Below, piece by piece: positions 35,935-48,175 of a stretch of 64,000 nucleotides of DNA. Positions within the stretch are counted from its first letter, which is position 1, and each line of letters starts with the position of its first letter. The notes under the pieces were generated by a model. The model worked only from the letters and a program-made list of their open reading frames with translations, did not search any database and was not told the DNA's origin. The stretch comes from Dromiciops gliroides (lineage: Eukaryota > Chordata > Mammalia > Microbiotheria > Microbiotheriidae), in contig NC_057866.1 in the NCBI RefSeq assembly GCF_019393635.1, forward strand, positions 122,635,897 to 122,699,896, written 5' to 3'. The position numbers and the translations under genes are program-made.

Positions 35935-36455
35935 ATCATAGATTTAGAGGTGGAAGGAAGCTTAGAGGCTGTTGAGTCCAACCCTTTATTTTTACAGATG
36001 AGAATTCTCAGAGGTTAAGTGACTTGGCCAGGGTCACACAGCTAGTGTTTAAGGCAGGATTTGCCTTCCTGACTCCCAAGTTAGGCTCCATATCAACTAA
36101 TGCCATTTAACTTCCTAAATCAACAAGCATTTTTTAAATACCTACTTATTTGTTGGAAGACTATCTTAGATTCTAGGGATTCAAGAACAAAAAGGAAGAA
36201 ATAGTCCCTGTTCTCAAAGAGCTTACAGTTCTTTTTAGGGGAGACCACATGGAAACATATAAGAACATAACATAGATACATCTGGGATGAACCTTAGAGA
36301 TAATCCTCTCCAACTTCCTTGTTTTACATATGGAAGAACCTAAGCATAGAGAAGATGGGTGACTTGTCCAGAGTCCCACAGGTACAGAACTAGGATTTGA
36401 ACCCACTTCCTTTGATTCTAAATCCAGTGCTCTTTCCATTATGCTATGTTGCCTA
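35935..36455 (-). mobile_element. Two MIR-type SINEs flanking an L2 terminus (antisense)
   Basis: 35935-36105: GGATCATAGATTTAGAGGTGG, AGAGGTTAAGTGACTTGGCCAGGGTCACACAG. 36120-36255: TCAACAAGCATTTTTTAAATACC, CTGTTCTCAAAGAGCTTACAG (reversed L2 3' end). 36265-36455: TGACTTGTCCAGAGTCCCACAGG, TCCAGTGCTCTTTCCATTATGC (reversed MIR). Confidence 0.7.
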
Positions 36456-36654
36456 TGCTGTAGGTTAAGCAGGCTTTTATGGACTGAAAATCTAATCTTG
36501 TCTACATGACATTGTTTTTGTGTGAAAACTTTTTTTTGAGTTTCAAACAAGTGACTTAAGAATGAACTTTTCAGAAATGATAAGCAGTATGCTCTCAGAA
36601 AAACCTGCAAAGACAGGAGCTGGTGCAAAGGGAAATGTACTGTGTACAAAGTAA

Positions 36655-37030
36655 CAGCAGTATTTTAAGATGATCAACTGAAAGATTTAGCTATTCTCAG
36701 CACTACAGTGATCCAAGACAACCCTGAAGGACTTATGATGAAAAATGCAGACCGTCCCCAGAGAAAGAACTGATGGTGTTTGAATACAGATTGAAGCATA
36801 TTTTTAAAATTTTGTTTATTTTTCCTGAGTTTTTTTGGTCTGTTTTCTTTTACAACACGACTAATATGGAAATGTTTTGCATGAGTACACATGTATAACC
36901 TGTATTGAATTGCTTGCCTTCTCAGTGGGTGAGGGAGGAAGGGAGAAAAGTTGGAACTCAGAGTTTTAAAAATGAATGTTAATTGTTTTTGCATTTAATT
37001 GGAGAAAAATAAAATACTAAATAATATTTT
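36655..37030 (+). mobile_element. L1 3' end (sense)
   Basis: GATGATCAACTGAAAGATTTAGC, CTCAGCACTACAGTGATCCAAGAC, then GGAGAAAAATAAAATACTAAAT at the end. This is the sense version of the 3' UTR seen reversed at 9575. Confidence 0.75.
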
Positions 37031-37098
37031 TACAAATGAACTTTTGGAATGCAGCCCATTGGTAAGTTAAGCCTGTCTGTAATAAAATATTTCATCTT

Positions 37099-37241
37099 TT
37101 TTGGGGGGGGGCAATGAGGGTTTAAGTGATTTGTACAGGGTCACACGGCTAGTAAGTGTCAAGTGTCTGAGGCCGGATTTGAACTCAGGTCCTCCTGAAT
37201 CCAGGGCCAGTGCTTTATTCACTACGCCACCAAGCTGCCCC
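37099..37241 (-). mobile_element. Marsupial SINE (I)
   Basis: Antisense copy, 165 bp before OCIAD1 exon 8, ending CACCAAGCTGCCCC. Flanks AATATTTCATCTT (left) and AACATTTCATCTT (37243-37255) are a near-perfect duplication. Confidence 0.92.
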
Positions 37242-37406
37242 AAACATTTCATCTTAATATTAGATGTAACTACTAGATTTTCTGTGCTCCTGGACAAAAG
37301 AGAAAAACCAACACATATGGCTTTTCTTTGTTAGCAAATTTTGTTAATGGTCCTATTAAGTTATAAATTTTATTTAGAAGTCTCACTTGTGTGCTTACTT
37401 CCATAG

Positions 37407-37444
37407 GGAAAGTAAACCAATATGGAGATACTTGGGATGAGTGA
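37407..37444 (+). CDS. OCIAD1: OCIAD1 coding exon 8 with stop codon
   Basis: Acceptor TTCCATAG (ends 37406), 38 coding nt, then TGA at 37442-37444. It encodes GKVNQYGDTWDE; the YGDTWDE terminus is invariant in the mammalian orthologues I know. Confidence 0.95.
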
Positions 37445-37945
37445 AAAACTTTGTCATCTACTGAAGAGAGTTTGTGTTGAGTCTTCTGAAGAGAATTTCA
37501 GCTAACCAGCATCATCTAGGTGGTCATGAGCATCTGAAGGGAAGTGCAGAAGCGTCCTCCACAAGCATATTTAAAAGAAGAAACTTGGGTTTTAGTAATG
37601 TGGCTTAACAGAAGGTTTGAAATTAAGTATGGACTTTAAGGTTAATATTGTATCAGTGTACACTGCTTGGGAAACTAGATAAATGAAGGTACTGGATTGT
37701 GATTTTAGAGAGTTTATAAAATTGTTTAGAAAAATTGGTTAAACTACTCTTAAAGAATCGTCAGACGACTCGGATGCACTGGAATGGGCATAGAGGAAGT
37801 ACTATATCTTTGTGCACATATGGGCAAAGCGACCAAAATGTTAAGTATTAAAACCCCATGTGAAAAATTTGGTTTCCTGCCCCCCCCCAAAAGGTTTGCC
37901 ATGTCTTCATATATATCTTGTCAATTAAAGTTGAAAGCAATATGC
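37445..37945 (+). other. OCIAD1: OCIAD1 3' UTR (predicted)
   Basis: About 500 nt of unique sequence between the stop and the first strong poly(A) signal. The end is inferred from the signal, not observed. A C8 run followed by AAAAGG (37879-37892) lies within it. Confidence 0.6.
37924..37929 (+). terminator. OCIAD1: Candidate OCIAD1 poly(A) signal ATTAAA
   Basis: ATTAAA in TCAATTAAAGTTGAAAGC, followed by a TGTATTTGTTGAATATGTGG downstream GU-rich region. It is the first good signal after the stop codon. Confidence 0.6.
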
Positions 37946-38049
37946 AACTGCTCCTGTATTTGTTGAATATGTGGTTCTGTCTTCCTAGTTTATAGTGAAC
38001 TTATGAGCATATTAACAAGCAGAGTTGGATAGGAAAGAGAAATTCTGGT

Positions 38050-38235
38050 CATCTATTTAGTAGAAAGAATACTGTATTTGGGATAAGGGGACCTGGGTTG
38101 AAACACCAGCTGGATCACTTACATGGGCTTGGGGAAGTCAACTCCTCTTTAAAGGCCTCAATTTCTTTATCCATAAAATGACAGGGTTTGACTAAGATGA
38201 CCTCTAAGCTACCTCCCTTGATCTTAGACCATTTT
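38050..38235 (+). mobile_element. MAR1-type SINE
   Basis: Sense copy: AGAAAGAATACTGTATTTGGGATAAGGGGACCTGGGTTG, GGGGAAGTCAACTCC, AAATGACAGGGTTTGACTAAGATGACCTCTAAGC. Confidence 0.65.
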
Positions 38236-38767
38236 AATAGTTTTAAGAGTAAATGTGACTCATCATCAAATGACTGTTCTGATAAATCTGTATGCAGTAT
38301 ATTGGAAAGAAATGGCTAAAAGGCCAAGCAAGCATATTTCAAAAATAAAACTCTTAATGTTGTACAGGTTCTTTGGGAACAATAATTTGGCACCCAATTT
38401 GTGATCCTATTTCAGGGCTGATAAAAATGTGCTTATGGTTTTACTACATCCTATTGTTGATCATGTGTAACTGCCACATAGCAGGGTACAACTTGAGATT
38501 TTTGCTTAAATGTTTCAGAAGTAATGATAATAAAGTAAAGAAGCTGATGTGTTCTGGCAAAGCTTAATTGATAAATCTTTGAGGGATCCTACCTGGAGTG
38601 TATTGGAGCAGGTGGGAATTACCTCCAAAACTTTTTGATGGTGGGGGAAGATGTACAAGCAGTTTCAGATGTACTTGTATTTGAACTTTATTTCAGAATA
38701 ATTGGCCCAGCCAAGTGGCTTGAAATCCATGGAACCAGGTGCTGCCTGAGTTTGGGAAGTTTTCTTT

Positions 38768-38936
38768 CTTTCTTTCTTTCTTTCTTTCTTTTTTTTTTTT
38801 GAGGGCCAATGGGGGTTAAGTGACTTGCCCAGGGTCACACAGCTAGTAAGTGTCAAGTGTCTGAGGCCAGATTTGAACTTAGGTCCTCCTGAATCCAAGG
38901 CTGGTGCTTTATCCACTGTGCCACCTAGCTGTACCA
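38768..38936 (-). mobile_element. Marsupial SINE (J) with TTTC-expanded tail
   Basis: Antisense copy (GAGGGCCAATGGGGGTTAAG to CACCTAGCTGTACC). A (TTTC)n stretch sits where the poly(T) tail should start. Flanks GGAAGTTTTCTTT occur at 38755-38767 and 38937-38949. Confidence 0.92.
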
Positions 38937-39095
38937 GGAAGTTTTCTTTTGATGGAAAATGAGTATTTAATAGTATTCCAGGCTATACTCTACCCTTTCT
39001 TAACACTAATCTTCTGACCAAGGCATAATTCTCCAGTCATTCGTTGTCCCTGTTACAAGCCTTTCTCCCCAAATTCCAAACAGAGTGAATCTTTT

Positions 39096-39234
39096 TTTTC
39101 TTTTTTCAGGGCAATGAGGTTTAAGTGACTTACCCAGGGTCACACAGCTTAGTAAGTAAGTGAAGCTGGATTTGAACTCAGGTCCTCCTGAATCCAGGGC
39201 TGGTGCTTTATCCACTGCGCCACCTAGCTGCCCC
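39096..39234 (-). mobile_element. Marsupial SINE (K)
   Basis: Antisense copy ending CACCTAGCTGCCCC, flanked by TGAATCTTTT at 39086-39095 and 39235-39244. The core has an AGTAAGTAAGTGA rearrangement. Confidence 0.92.
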
Positions 39235-39589
39235 TGAATCTTTTATTTTTAAATGAACATGAACCTTTTCCACTGTGTACCCAAAGACCCAACTGGCACC
39301 TAGTGTAACTTTTCCTATAGAATCTAAGTAAAAAAATAAGGTAAGGGTGAAAACCTGAAGGAGGTAGACGTTAAGCCACTCGGCCTTTTTTCCATCATTA
39401 CTAGCAGCTTTTTAAAAGAGCTTGTACTCATTCCTGCCGTCTCGGGTCTTGACCAGGATGGGATGGATGTGCTGTGCTGTGCTGTACTGTGGGTATTTCC
39501 AGTTGGAATTCTGATTTCTCATAGTAAGATAGCATGAGTATATTGTATGGCATCATTCAAATCAACATATAGTTTCAGCCATTTGTCCA

Positions 39590-40990
39590 ATATAGTTTAC
39601 CAGGCACTAGGGACATAAAAGTAAAACTTGACATATACTGTATCCTCAAGGAGTTTATAACCTAATTTGGCAGAGAGGAAAGGAATTCATGCAGATTCAC
39701 TTGTTTTCATCTGATTTTCAGTCAGGCCCCGACAACTATCTTATATTGGTTTGACTCCCTATCACATTACCCACATGAGCCAGTACACACTTCCCTCCTG
39801 ATGCTCCTGACAACTCATCCTCTCTCATCTCAAATTCCTTCATCTTTCTTTCTCTATACCTTAAAACCTCTATCTCTATCCATTGTCTTTCCCTCTAGAG
39901 TCTCTCCTTGTCAAGGCTATTCCCTTCCCCTTATGCCCTTGGTTCTCATATCTCCTGCAGGACCTTGGTCGATGGATCATTTCTTTTTCTAATTTTCCAT
40001 CTCTCTGTTACCTTTTACCTCCTTGCTTTCAAACATGATCGGGTTTCCCCATCCTAAAAACTAATGTTGACTTCTTCAATATCTTCGCTCACCAAAGTTT
40101 TAGAAAGAGTAGTTAACTCATGATTACATTTTAGAATTAGATTGGAACTTGGAGATAAATCATTGAATTTGGAAGTAGAAGGAACCTTAGAAGTCATCTG
40201 CCTTAACCCCCCCTTTTTTTTTTCAAATGAGAAAAAACTGAGGCCTTGAGCAGTGAATTGACTTGACCAGGGTCTTGTAAATTTTGTGTAGCAGAGTACA
40301 TCCAAGCACTACACTATTGTGGAAATTTAGTCCAAAACCCTCATTTTGTTTTATTGATTTTTTTTAACCTATTAAACATCCTAATTTCTGAATTTTCCCC
40401 TCCCTTTCCCCTGCCTAGTGATCCATCCTTTTTAACAAATAAAGAAAGAAAACTTAGCTAAGTGGGAGAACTAATTCTAGCTCCAAATTCAGTGCTCTTT
40501 AAAGTAGATCAGACTTCTCTTACAATATGGTTTACCTTCTGTTCAACTGAAACTCTTTTCTAAGGTCCTGATGACCTCTTACTTGTCAAATTAAGTTGCC
40601 ATTTTTGTTCATCCTCAGTCTTATTGCATCGTTTGCATAGCTCCATCACTTCCTTTCCCCACAACCATCTTTATACTCCCCTCTAATGGCTTCTGAATTA
40701 GCTATAGTGATTCTACTTATACCTGTGTCAGGCTTCTTCACTGTCTTATTTTTCTTCCTCCCATGAAGACACCTAAAATGGACTTTCCTCATCTACTTGT
40801 TGAAATCCTTCTCTTCATTTAAAGTGCAGTTCAAGTGTCAACCTCCATGTTGAAAAATTTTCCTAAACTCAAGTTATAAAGTCATTGTTCTCTTCCTAGG
40901 AACCTACACCTTTTCTGATATCATTAACTTCAAAGATTAACTTTAAAGCCTTTATTACTATGCTAATCAACAAAGATTCAAATATAAACA
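39590..40990. mobile_element. L2-type fragments and one MIR, intergenic
   Basis: 39590-39670 is a reversed L2 3' end (CCAGGCACTAGGGACATAAAAG, CTCAAGGAGTTTATAACC). 39720-40130 and 40540-40990 are pyrimidine-rich sense L2 ORF2-like text (AAGGTCCTGATGACCTCTTACTTGTC; CTTTAAAGTGCAGTTCAAGTGTC-type 3' part). 40135-40300 is a reversed MIR (GAATTTGGAAGTAGAAGGAACCTTAGAAGTCATC). Boundaries are approximate. Confidence 0.5.
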
Positions 40991-41029
40991 ATTCAAGAAG
41001 CTTAGAATCTAATAAGGGCTAAGATGTAT

Positions 41030-41420
41030 TCAACATGGGGTGCCTCGAATAGTAGGCAAAATATTTTGAACTTTAAGGAGCCGTGATAGTTGTGTTCAAG
41101 TGTTTGAAATGCTTTCCCATGGAAGAAGTAGTTGCTTTGTTCCATTTGTCCCCAGAGAGCAGCAGCAGGAGCAGTTAGTTGGTGGAGTTTGCAGAGAGGC
41201 AAATTCAGGTGTAATCTTAGAAAAAACTTTCAAATGATTTAGCATGGTCCAAAAGTGGAATGGGCTACCTCCAGAAATGATAGACCCCCTCCTGTTCCTT
41301 GGGAGTCCCTGGCAGAAACTGGCTTATCATGTGTCTGGTATGTAATATAGCTGAAATTCTTTTGAGTGTGGGTTAAACTAAATGACCACTGAGGGCCCTT
41401 GTGACTCTCAAAGTCTGTGG
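41030..41420 (+). mobile_element. CR1/L3-like LINE 3' fragment
   Basis: Second copy of the family at 1840-2205: GGTCCAAAAGTGGAATGGGCTACCTCC near 41246, TGTGGGTTAAACTAAATGACC near 41368, and CTCAAAGTCTGTG near the end. Confidence 0.6.
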
Positions 41421-42034
41421 CAGAGCTATAAATAGTACCTGGGCACCCTAGTTTAGAAGCTGCAAAAATTAAACAGGACTGTGTAGCTCTTTGCTTAGAA
41501 GCCACTATAAAATAATTTCTCCCTTCTGTGTAACTGGAATTGCCTTGTCTTCTATTATTATCAAATCATGAATTCCAGAGTAGATAGGAAGGTACATTTG
41601 TTGCCACTTTCCCCAGGTACCAAATAGCTAGTGATGATTATTTCCTGAAGATTATGAAGCAGAGTAGCAAAATTACTAGATTCATGATTAAGGAAAATTA
41701 GTCTGGGCGAAAGATGTACAGTATTGTATCAGGGAGAGAGCTCTTTAGAGGAAGATATATTAGGAGATGAGTATTTTAGGGGAATGGTGATGAGAACCTG
41801 TACTAGGGTAGTAGCAGCGGGATTTAGGCTATGGGAGAAGTTCAACACGTTACTTTCAAAGCTGGGATGTGCTTCCTTCTGAACTCTTCATTTTTCTTCA
41901 GTGTACTTTAAAAAATCCTTCAATGACTCTTCATTCTTTTGATAACCTCTACTGCTAGCTTTTCCCTCTCCTCAGATTCTCCTCATTCCCATATTCTGCC
42001 CCCAGAAAAAAGAAAGAAAAAAAAATCCTTTTTT

Positions 42035-43209
42035 TTTAAAATGTATGAGGTATTTTATTTTTTCCGTTACATGTAAAGATAGTTCTCAACTTATGTTTAC
42101 ACATGCTTTACAATTTCAGATTTTTCTCCCTCCCCTCCCTCCCCCCTCCCCTAGACAGCAGGTAATCTGATATAGGTTATATCTATATATCTCTATACAT
42201 ATAGATATAGATATAGATATACACACACACATATATACACATAATAACATTAATCCTATTTCTGCATTAATCCTGTTACAAGAGAAAGAATCAGAGCAGT
42301 GATGCAAAACCTCAATATATAGGGAATATATAGGGAACTAAATCAAATTTATAAGAACCCAAGTCATTCCCCAATTGAGAAATGATCAAAGGATATGAAC
42401 AGGCGGTTTTCTGATGAAGAAAGCAAAGCTATCTATTCCCATATGAAAAAATGCTCTAAATCTCTAATGATTAGAGAGATGCAAATTAAAACAACTCTGA
42501 GGTACCACCTGATGACACCTATCAGATTGGCTAAAATGACAAAAAAGGAAGATAATAAATGTTGGAGAGGCTGTGGGAAAATTGGAACACTAATGCATTG
42601 TTGGTGGAGCTGTGAGCTGATCCATCCATTCTGGAGAGCAATTTGGAATTATGCCCAAAGGGCGATAAAGCTGTGCATACCCTTTGATCCAGCAATCCCA
42701 CTTTTAGGTCTTTTGCCCAAAGAAATCATGGAAGGGGGAAAGGGACCCACATGTACAAAAATATTTATAGCTGCTCTTTATGTGGTAGCAAGGAATTGGA
42801 AGTTGAGGGGGTGCCCATCAATTGGGGAATGGCTGGACAAGTTGTGGTATATGAATACAATGGAATACTATTGTGCTGTAAGAAATGATGAGCAGGAAGA
42901 GTTCAGAGAAACCTGGAGGGTCTTACGTGAGCTGATGATGAGTGAGATGAGCAGAACCAGAAGAACATTGTACACAGTATCATCAACATTGAGTGTTGAC
43001 CTACTGTGATGGACTATATTCTTCTCACCAATGCAATGGTACAGAAGAGTTCCAGGGAACTCATGATAGAAGAGGATCTCCAAATCCAAGGAAAAAAAGA
43101 AAGAAAGAACTGTGGAGTATAGATGCTGATTGAACCATATTATTTCTTTTGTTTTGGGTGCTGTTGGTTTTTTTTTTCTATTTTGAGGTTTTGCATCACT
43201 GCTCTGATC
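42035..43209 (-). mobile_element. 5'-inverted (twin-primed) L1
   Basis: 42035-42320 is the L1 3' UTR and terminus on the minus strand (reverse of GAGGTATTTTATTTTTTCCG at the left edge). 42321-43209 is the adjoining upstream L1 segment on the plus strand. Its 204-codon frame (42395-43009) is the intact ORF2 C-terminal domain: KTTLRYHL, then the zinc-knuckle-like CWRGC/GTLMHCWWSC (C-x3-C-x7-H-x4-C), DPAIPLLGL, and TMEYYCAVRND. Both parts end in the same about 26 bases (TTGAGGTTTTGCATCACTGC...), at the inner junction (near 42290-42320) and the outer edge (43185-43209). That is the signature of twin priming. Confidence 0.85.
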
Positions 43210-43362
43210 CTTTTTTTTTTTTTTTGCAGGGCATTAAGGGTTAAGTGACTTGTCCAGGATCACACAGCTAGTGTCAAGTGTCTGAGGCTGGATTTGAACT
43301 CAGGTCCTCCTGAATCCAGGGCTGGTATTTTATCCACTGTGTCACCTAGCTGCCCCCCCCCC
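43209..43362 (-). mobile_element. Marsupial SINE (L) at the edge of the inverted L1
   Basis: Antisense copy: poly(T) 43211-43225, GCAGGGCATTAAGGGTTAAG, CACACAGCTAGTGTCAAGTG (short deletion), end CACCTAGCTGCCCCCCCCCC. It abuts the outer end of the inverted L1. Confidence 0.9.
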
Positions 43363-45065
43363 AATTATTTTAACAACTCTGCATAACCAGGGAAGATGGT
43401 GGCAAGCTAGAATGGAGAGGATCCCAGATCTCTCAAAAATCCTGACTATGGTTTAGGAATGCAAGTCTAGAAAGAAATAAGAATCACTTGATTGTGGGTA
43501 GACTCCAATCCAGCCTAGGAATATAGGACCCCCAAAATCCTGTGGAGATGAGCAGAGGTAAGTGAAAAGCGAGTGCAGCAAGCACAGAAGCAAGACAGTC
43601 ACTAGACAAAGCCAGCTTTGATTTTGTTACCCTGGGCAAGTCACTTAATCTTTTAGTCCTCCAAGACAGAGGTGTGAAGCACGACAACCCACTTATGCCC
43701 ACTGGATCCAGATGGCTCTGGAGGAGAGAGTGAGGCTGCACAGTTTTCCCTCATTTACATCCAATTCACTGCAAGTCATGCCGTCACCCCCCATGTGACA
43801 CCCAGGAATCCTTAGATTTGATTTAGTGACCCCTATTTCTATTTCTGACATCACTGCTCTAGGCAGCTCTCTAAGACTAAGTGACCAATTTGAGGGTGTT
43901 TTCTTACACTGGAGGTCCCCATACTAACAGATCCATTCTCTTTTTCTCAGTGTGTTTTAGTCTTAAGTGTAGACTAAGTAAATTCCATAGAATCATACTG
44001 CAAAGGGTAAGGAAATGAAGGAATTGAGTAAATTACAAATTATCATGGAAATAATCATTTTTGCTAGAGGTTTGGAATAGGTAGTTGTGTACATGCATGT
44101 GCAGAATGTCTAAAAAGGGGAAGCCAAAATGGAAAAATGGAAATCCTAGTGAATGTGAAGAAACTTGAAACTCATGCTTATAGCCCCACCTGGGAGTTTA
44201 CCCAGGCATAATATGATGAATAATTACTCTAGTCATACCCTCTCCCCATACCACAGGAAGTGCAGCCATCTATGTGTGTCTGGGGTGCTGATGTAAGGGA
44301 AGGGGAGGAGAAATAAGCATTCAGCATTGTCCTAGGGAAAAAGTGCAAGGAGCTGACTACTAGGCTAAGGAACAACAGGTTCATATTCAAGTACCAGATG
44401 CCACTCTCTAGCTTGGTGACCTTGGGTGAGTCACTTAAAGAGTCTGAGGTGGCAGGTGGATCAAACCCCTCAAATCCATTGCATTCAGACAATGATCTTG
44501 GTGGTTGCAATTGGGATGGAAAAAAAACAAAACAAAACAAAAAAAATGGAGATACCAAGGACATATAGTTAATAGAACTTGGCAAGGTGATTAGCCATTT
44601 GCTTTCTCAAAATGGCCTTCAATGACATTCATCCTAATGTCAATTACAAAAACATCTGCCCACATGCATTGTTGAATTTTTGAAACTCCTTACATTAACA
44701 TTTGAACAACGTGTCTCCTGGCAGTGAACATCAACTGCCTGAAGAAATACAATACCAATCCCCTAGGTCATAGTTTTAGGAATGAGTAACATTCTTGTTT
44801 ATCTACAGTCTGGTTCTCCTAGCCTCAATCTCAGATATGTATGCAAATAGCATGGCTGAAATAAAACACATCCCCAAGAGAACAATTTCATATCCCTCAA
44901 ACAATTTGCTACTAGTGCTCAAATTCCAGGGATGAAGAAGCATAAAGAGTGAAATTAAACATACCAAGTTGTTTATAATCACATATGAACATTGATCAAT
45001 AATAAATTAAGTTCCCTTTCTCCAAATAACTTTTCTAAAGATATATTTACTATCTACTGATTCTT
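43363..45065 (+). other. Intergenic sequence with faint SINE traces
   Basis: 43620-43660 (CCCTGGGCAAGTCACTTAATC) and 44360-44440 (CTAGCTTGGTGACCTTGGGTGAGTCACTTAA) are worn sense MIR-type cores. 43858-43950 (CTAGGCAGCTCTCTAAGACTAAG) is the 3' tail of a marsupial MIR variant. 43380-43600 begins GGGAAGATGGTGGCAAGC, which might be a LINE 5' end. The rest is unassigned. Confidence 0.4.
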
Positions 45066-45230
45066 TTTTGTTTGTTTTGTTTTTTTGTTTTTTGCGGGGC
45101 AATGGGGGTTAAGTGACTTGCCCAGGGTCACACAGCCAGTAAGTGTCAAGTGTCCGAGGCCAGAGCTTGAACTCAGGTCCTCCTGAATCCAGGGCTGGTG
45201 CCCTATCCACTGCGCCACCCAGCTGCCCCC
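45066..45230 (-). mobile_element. Marsupial SINE (M) with 15-bp duplication
   Basis: Antisense copy with a TTTGTTTGTTTTG-type tail, ending CACCCAGCTGCCCCC. Flanked by TATCTACTGATTCTT at 45051-45065 and 45231-45245. Confidence 0.95.
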
Positions 45231-45245
45231 TATCTACTGATTCTT

Positions 45246-45805
45246 ATTCTTACTTTATATATTCAATGACAAAATAGCATTATCAAATTATAGATGATTG
45301 CTACTTTTTAGGTGAGTGTAAAAATGTTTGATATGGTAATCCCCTGATAAGTTAAATAAATGTTGTTACCTACTATTAAATAATAGAAAGTTACTGGACT
45401 CTAAAATAAAAATTAAGAAGAAACTAGTGATGTGGTTCATCTAATTCTTCACTATGGTAAGTATGTCAGAGTTCATAATGAAAAACAAATGCTGTGTAGT
45501 CATCACTTGGTACAGTTAACTTTCAAATCAATATAATTATATAACATTTGAAATAATTAAAAACATACTAATAAAATACAATCCAAAGGGATTGACAAGT
45601 TTTCTGGGAGATTTTTCTTTTTGGAATTCAAACAGTACCCATATATGTCATTTTCCATTTCAGTTTCCAACTTCTTTATTGGGCTGGGGGAGGAAAGGAA
45701 ATTTTGTTTCCAAAATTGAAACCTCAGTAATGAACTGAATTTTGACATAAATTACAGCACAACTAGGGAATGTACAATTTATTGATGCTGTATATTCACT
45801 TAAAG
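45246..45805 (+). other. Intergenic sequence without recognised element
   Basis: AT-rich. I see no exon or repeat family. Confidence 0.4.
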
Positions 45806-45816
45806 AAGCATTATTT

Positions 45817-45956
45817 AGGGGCCATCTAGGTGGGGCAGTGGATAAAGCACTGGCCCTGAATTCAGGAGGACCTGAGTTCAAATCCAGCCTTAGACACTTG
45901 ACACTAGCTGTGTGACCCTGGACAAGCCACTTAACCCTCATTGCCCCGGGGAAAAA
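45817..45956 (+). mobile_element. Marsupial SINE (N) with 11-bp duplication
   Basis: Sense copy (GGGGCCATCTAGGTGGGGCAG head, CATTGCCCCGGGG end). Flanked by AAGCATTATTT at 45806-45816 and 45957-45967. Confidence 0.93.
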
Positions 45957-45967
45957 AAGCATTATTT

Positions 45968-46700
45968 TACAACTACCCAAGCAACCCTCCAAATCCATAA
46001 AACTCACTTTTGATTCAGCTTCATTTGTTAAGATTTTAACATATACATTGCTTCTGTCATTTGCCCATTTTGTGATTTCATTTGGAGCTTGGGATTAGGA
46101 CTCAGTTCATGATTCAGTGCCCTGACACTTTACTCACTTTGACACCTTTTCACCGTGCCTGTGGCCACCTCTGCCCTTCCCAGTTACTTCTTTCCAGTTC
46201 TGGAATGATGAACAAACAAATATTATCATCATTCTTGGAAAGGGCAGGTTAATCTATGCCCCTATGGCTCCACTCACCATCCCTGAAACTCCAAACTAAA
46301 ATCAAATGGTGTCCTTCCTGGCCACCACGCCCTATATGTGTTATCCTCCTGAATTAGAATGTAATGTATTTGAGGGCATTGTCTGTCTTTGCTTGGCTAT
46401 CTGTAATAAACACTTAATAAGACTTTTTCATTCATTGTCATTTATGAGGAAAAAATCATATCTGGGGATTCAGATCAACTCCTCCCACTTCTACCCTCCA
46501 ACTATAGTAATTCACAAGGTCTAGATATCCAGCCTGGCCAGGGCAGGGCATTCTTTGGGACTTTTTTCAGTCTTTCCAGCAGTGACATTCTCCTGTTTTC
46601 CTCAGAGAAGCAGTGATGTTTTAATGGTAACCTTCCATTAAGTAGCAAGACCTGACTCATAAACTTGACCTTTCAAAATCACAAGTTTATTTCCATGTCT
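45968..46700 (+). other. Intergenic sequence, one possible L2 trace
   Basis: 46345-46420 (TCCTGAATTAGAATGTAATGTATTTGAGGGCATTGTCTGTC, ATAAACACTTAATAAG) resembles a worn sense L2 3' end. No exon is visible. Confidence 0.4.
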
Positions 46701-46864
46701 GCAAACATGTATTTCTTGGGAATTATTCAGTTTGTTTTCCTTTCAATGATCTTCTCATTTAGTATATACTCTTCTGATAGTATACTCTTCTAATTCTGTT
46801 TATTTTAGTCTGGATAAATTCATAGAAATTGTCCCACATTTCCCTTCCACAGTCATAGTTTCTT

Positions 46865-47292
<428 letters not shown>

Positions 47293-47505
47293 AGTCATAG
47301 TTTCTTACAGCACAATAACATTCCATTCTATTCATATGCTCCAGTTTGTTCAGTCATTCTCTAATCAGTGAGGTCCCATTTTCTTTTCAGGTCTTTGCTA
47401 CCAGAAAAAAATTATGCTATGACTATTATGGTCTATACTGAAACTTTGTTTCTGTCTTTGACATCCAGTGGTGAGATTGTTTGGGTTAAAAAGTTTGAAT
47501 AGTTG

Positions 47506-47654
47506 AGGCAGCTAGGTGGCACAGTGGATAGAGCACTGACCCTGGATTCAGGAGGACCTGAGTTCAAATCCAGCCTCAGACCCTTGACACTTACTAGCTG
47601 TGTGACCCCGGGCAAGTCACTTAACCCCAACTGCCTCACCAAAAAAAAAAAAAG
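47506..47654 (+). mobile_element. Marsupial SINE (P) with 13-bp duplication
   Basis: Full sense copy ending CTGCCTCACC and A13. Flanked by GTTTGAATAGTTG at 47493-47505 and 47655-47667. Confidence 0.95.
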
Positions 47655-48175
47655 GTTTGAATAGTTGTCACTTTCTAGAGTAAATCCAATGTGCCATAAG
47701 AACATTTGTACCCATTCACAGCTCCAACCCTCTACTAGTGTGCCTGTCTTCCATAGTTCTTTCAACATCAACGCTTCCCATCCTTTGCTTGCAGGGTGTT
47801 CTGTGAGCTAAAACCTCAGAACTGTTTTAATTTTTATTTCTCTTCATTATTAGAGATTTGGAACATGTTTCCATAATGGTAGTTGATAATTTGTAATCCT
47901 TCTTTTGAAAACGATTCATAGACACTGACCACTTGACTACTGGGAAAAGGAGAATGGTCCTTCATCTTATATATCTGTGCCATTCCTCTATCTGGGATAT
48001 TAGACTTATCAGTGAAAAGACTTCCCCCATTAGACATTTATTCTTCTTACTCCATCTGCATTGATGTTGTTTGTCCAAAATTATAATTTTATGTAACTGA
48101 AATAATCTATTTTGTTTATAAACTCCAATACTTTGTTCTACTTGTCCAGTATATTAGCACCCAGAGGCATAATAG

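Noticed and set aside
42395-43009. Longest open frame in the window (204 codons)
   Set aside because: It is the L1 ORF2 C-terminal domain (C-x3-C-x7-H-x4-C knuckle, TMEYYCAVRND), not a host gene.
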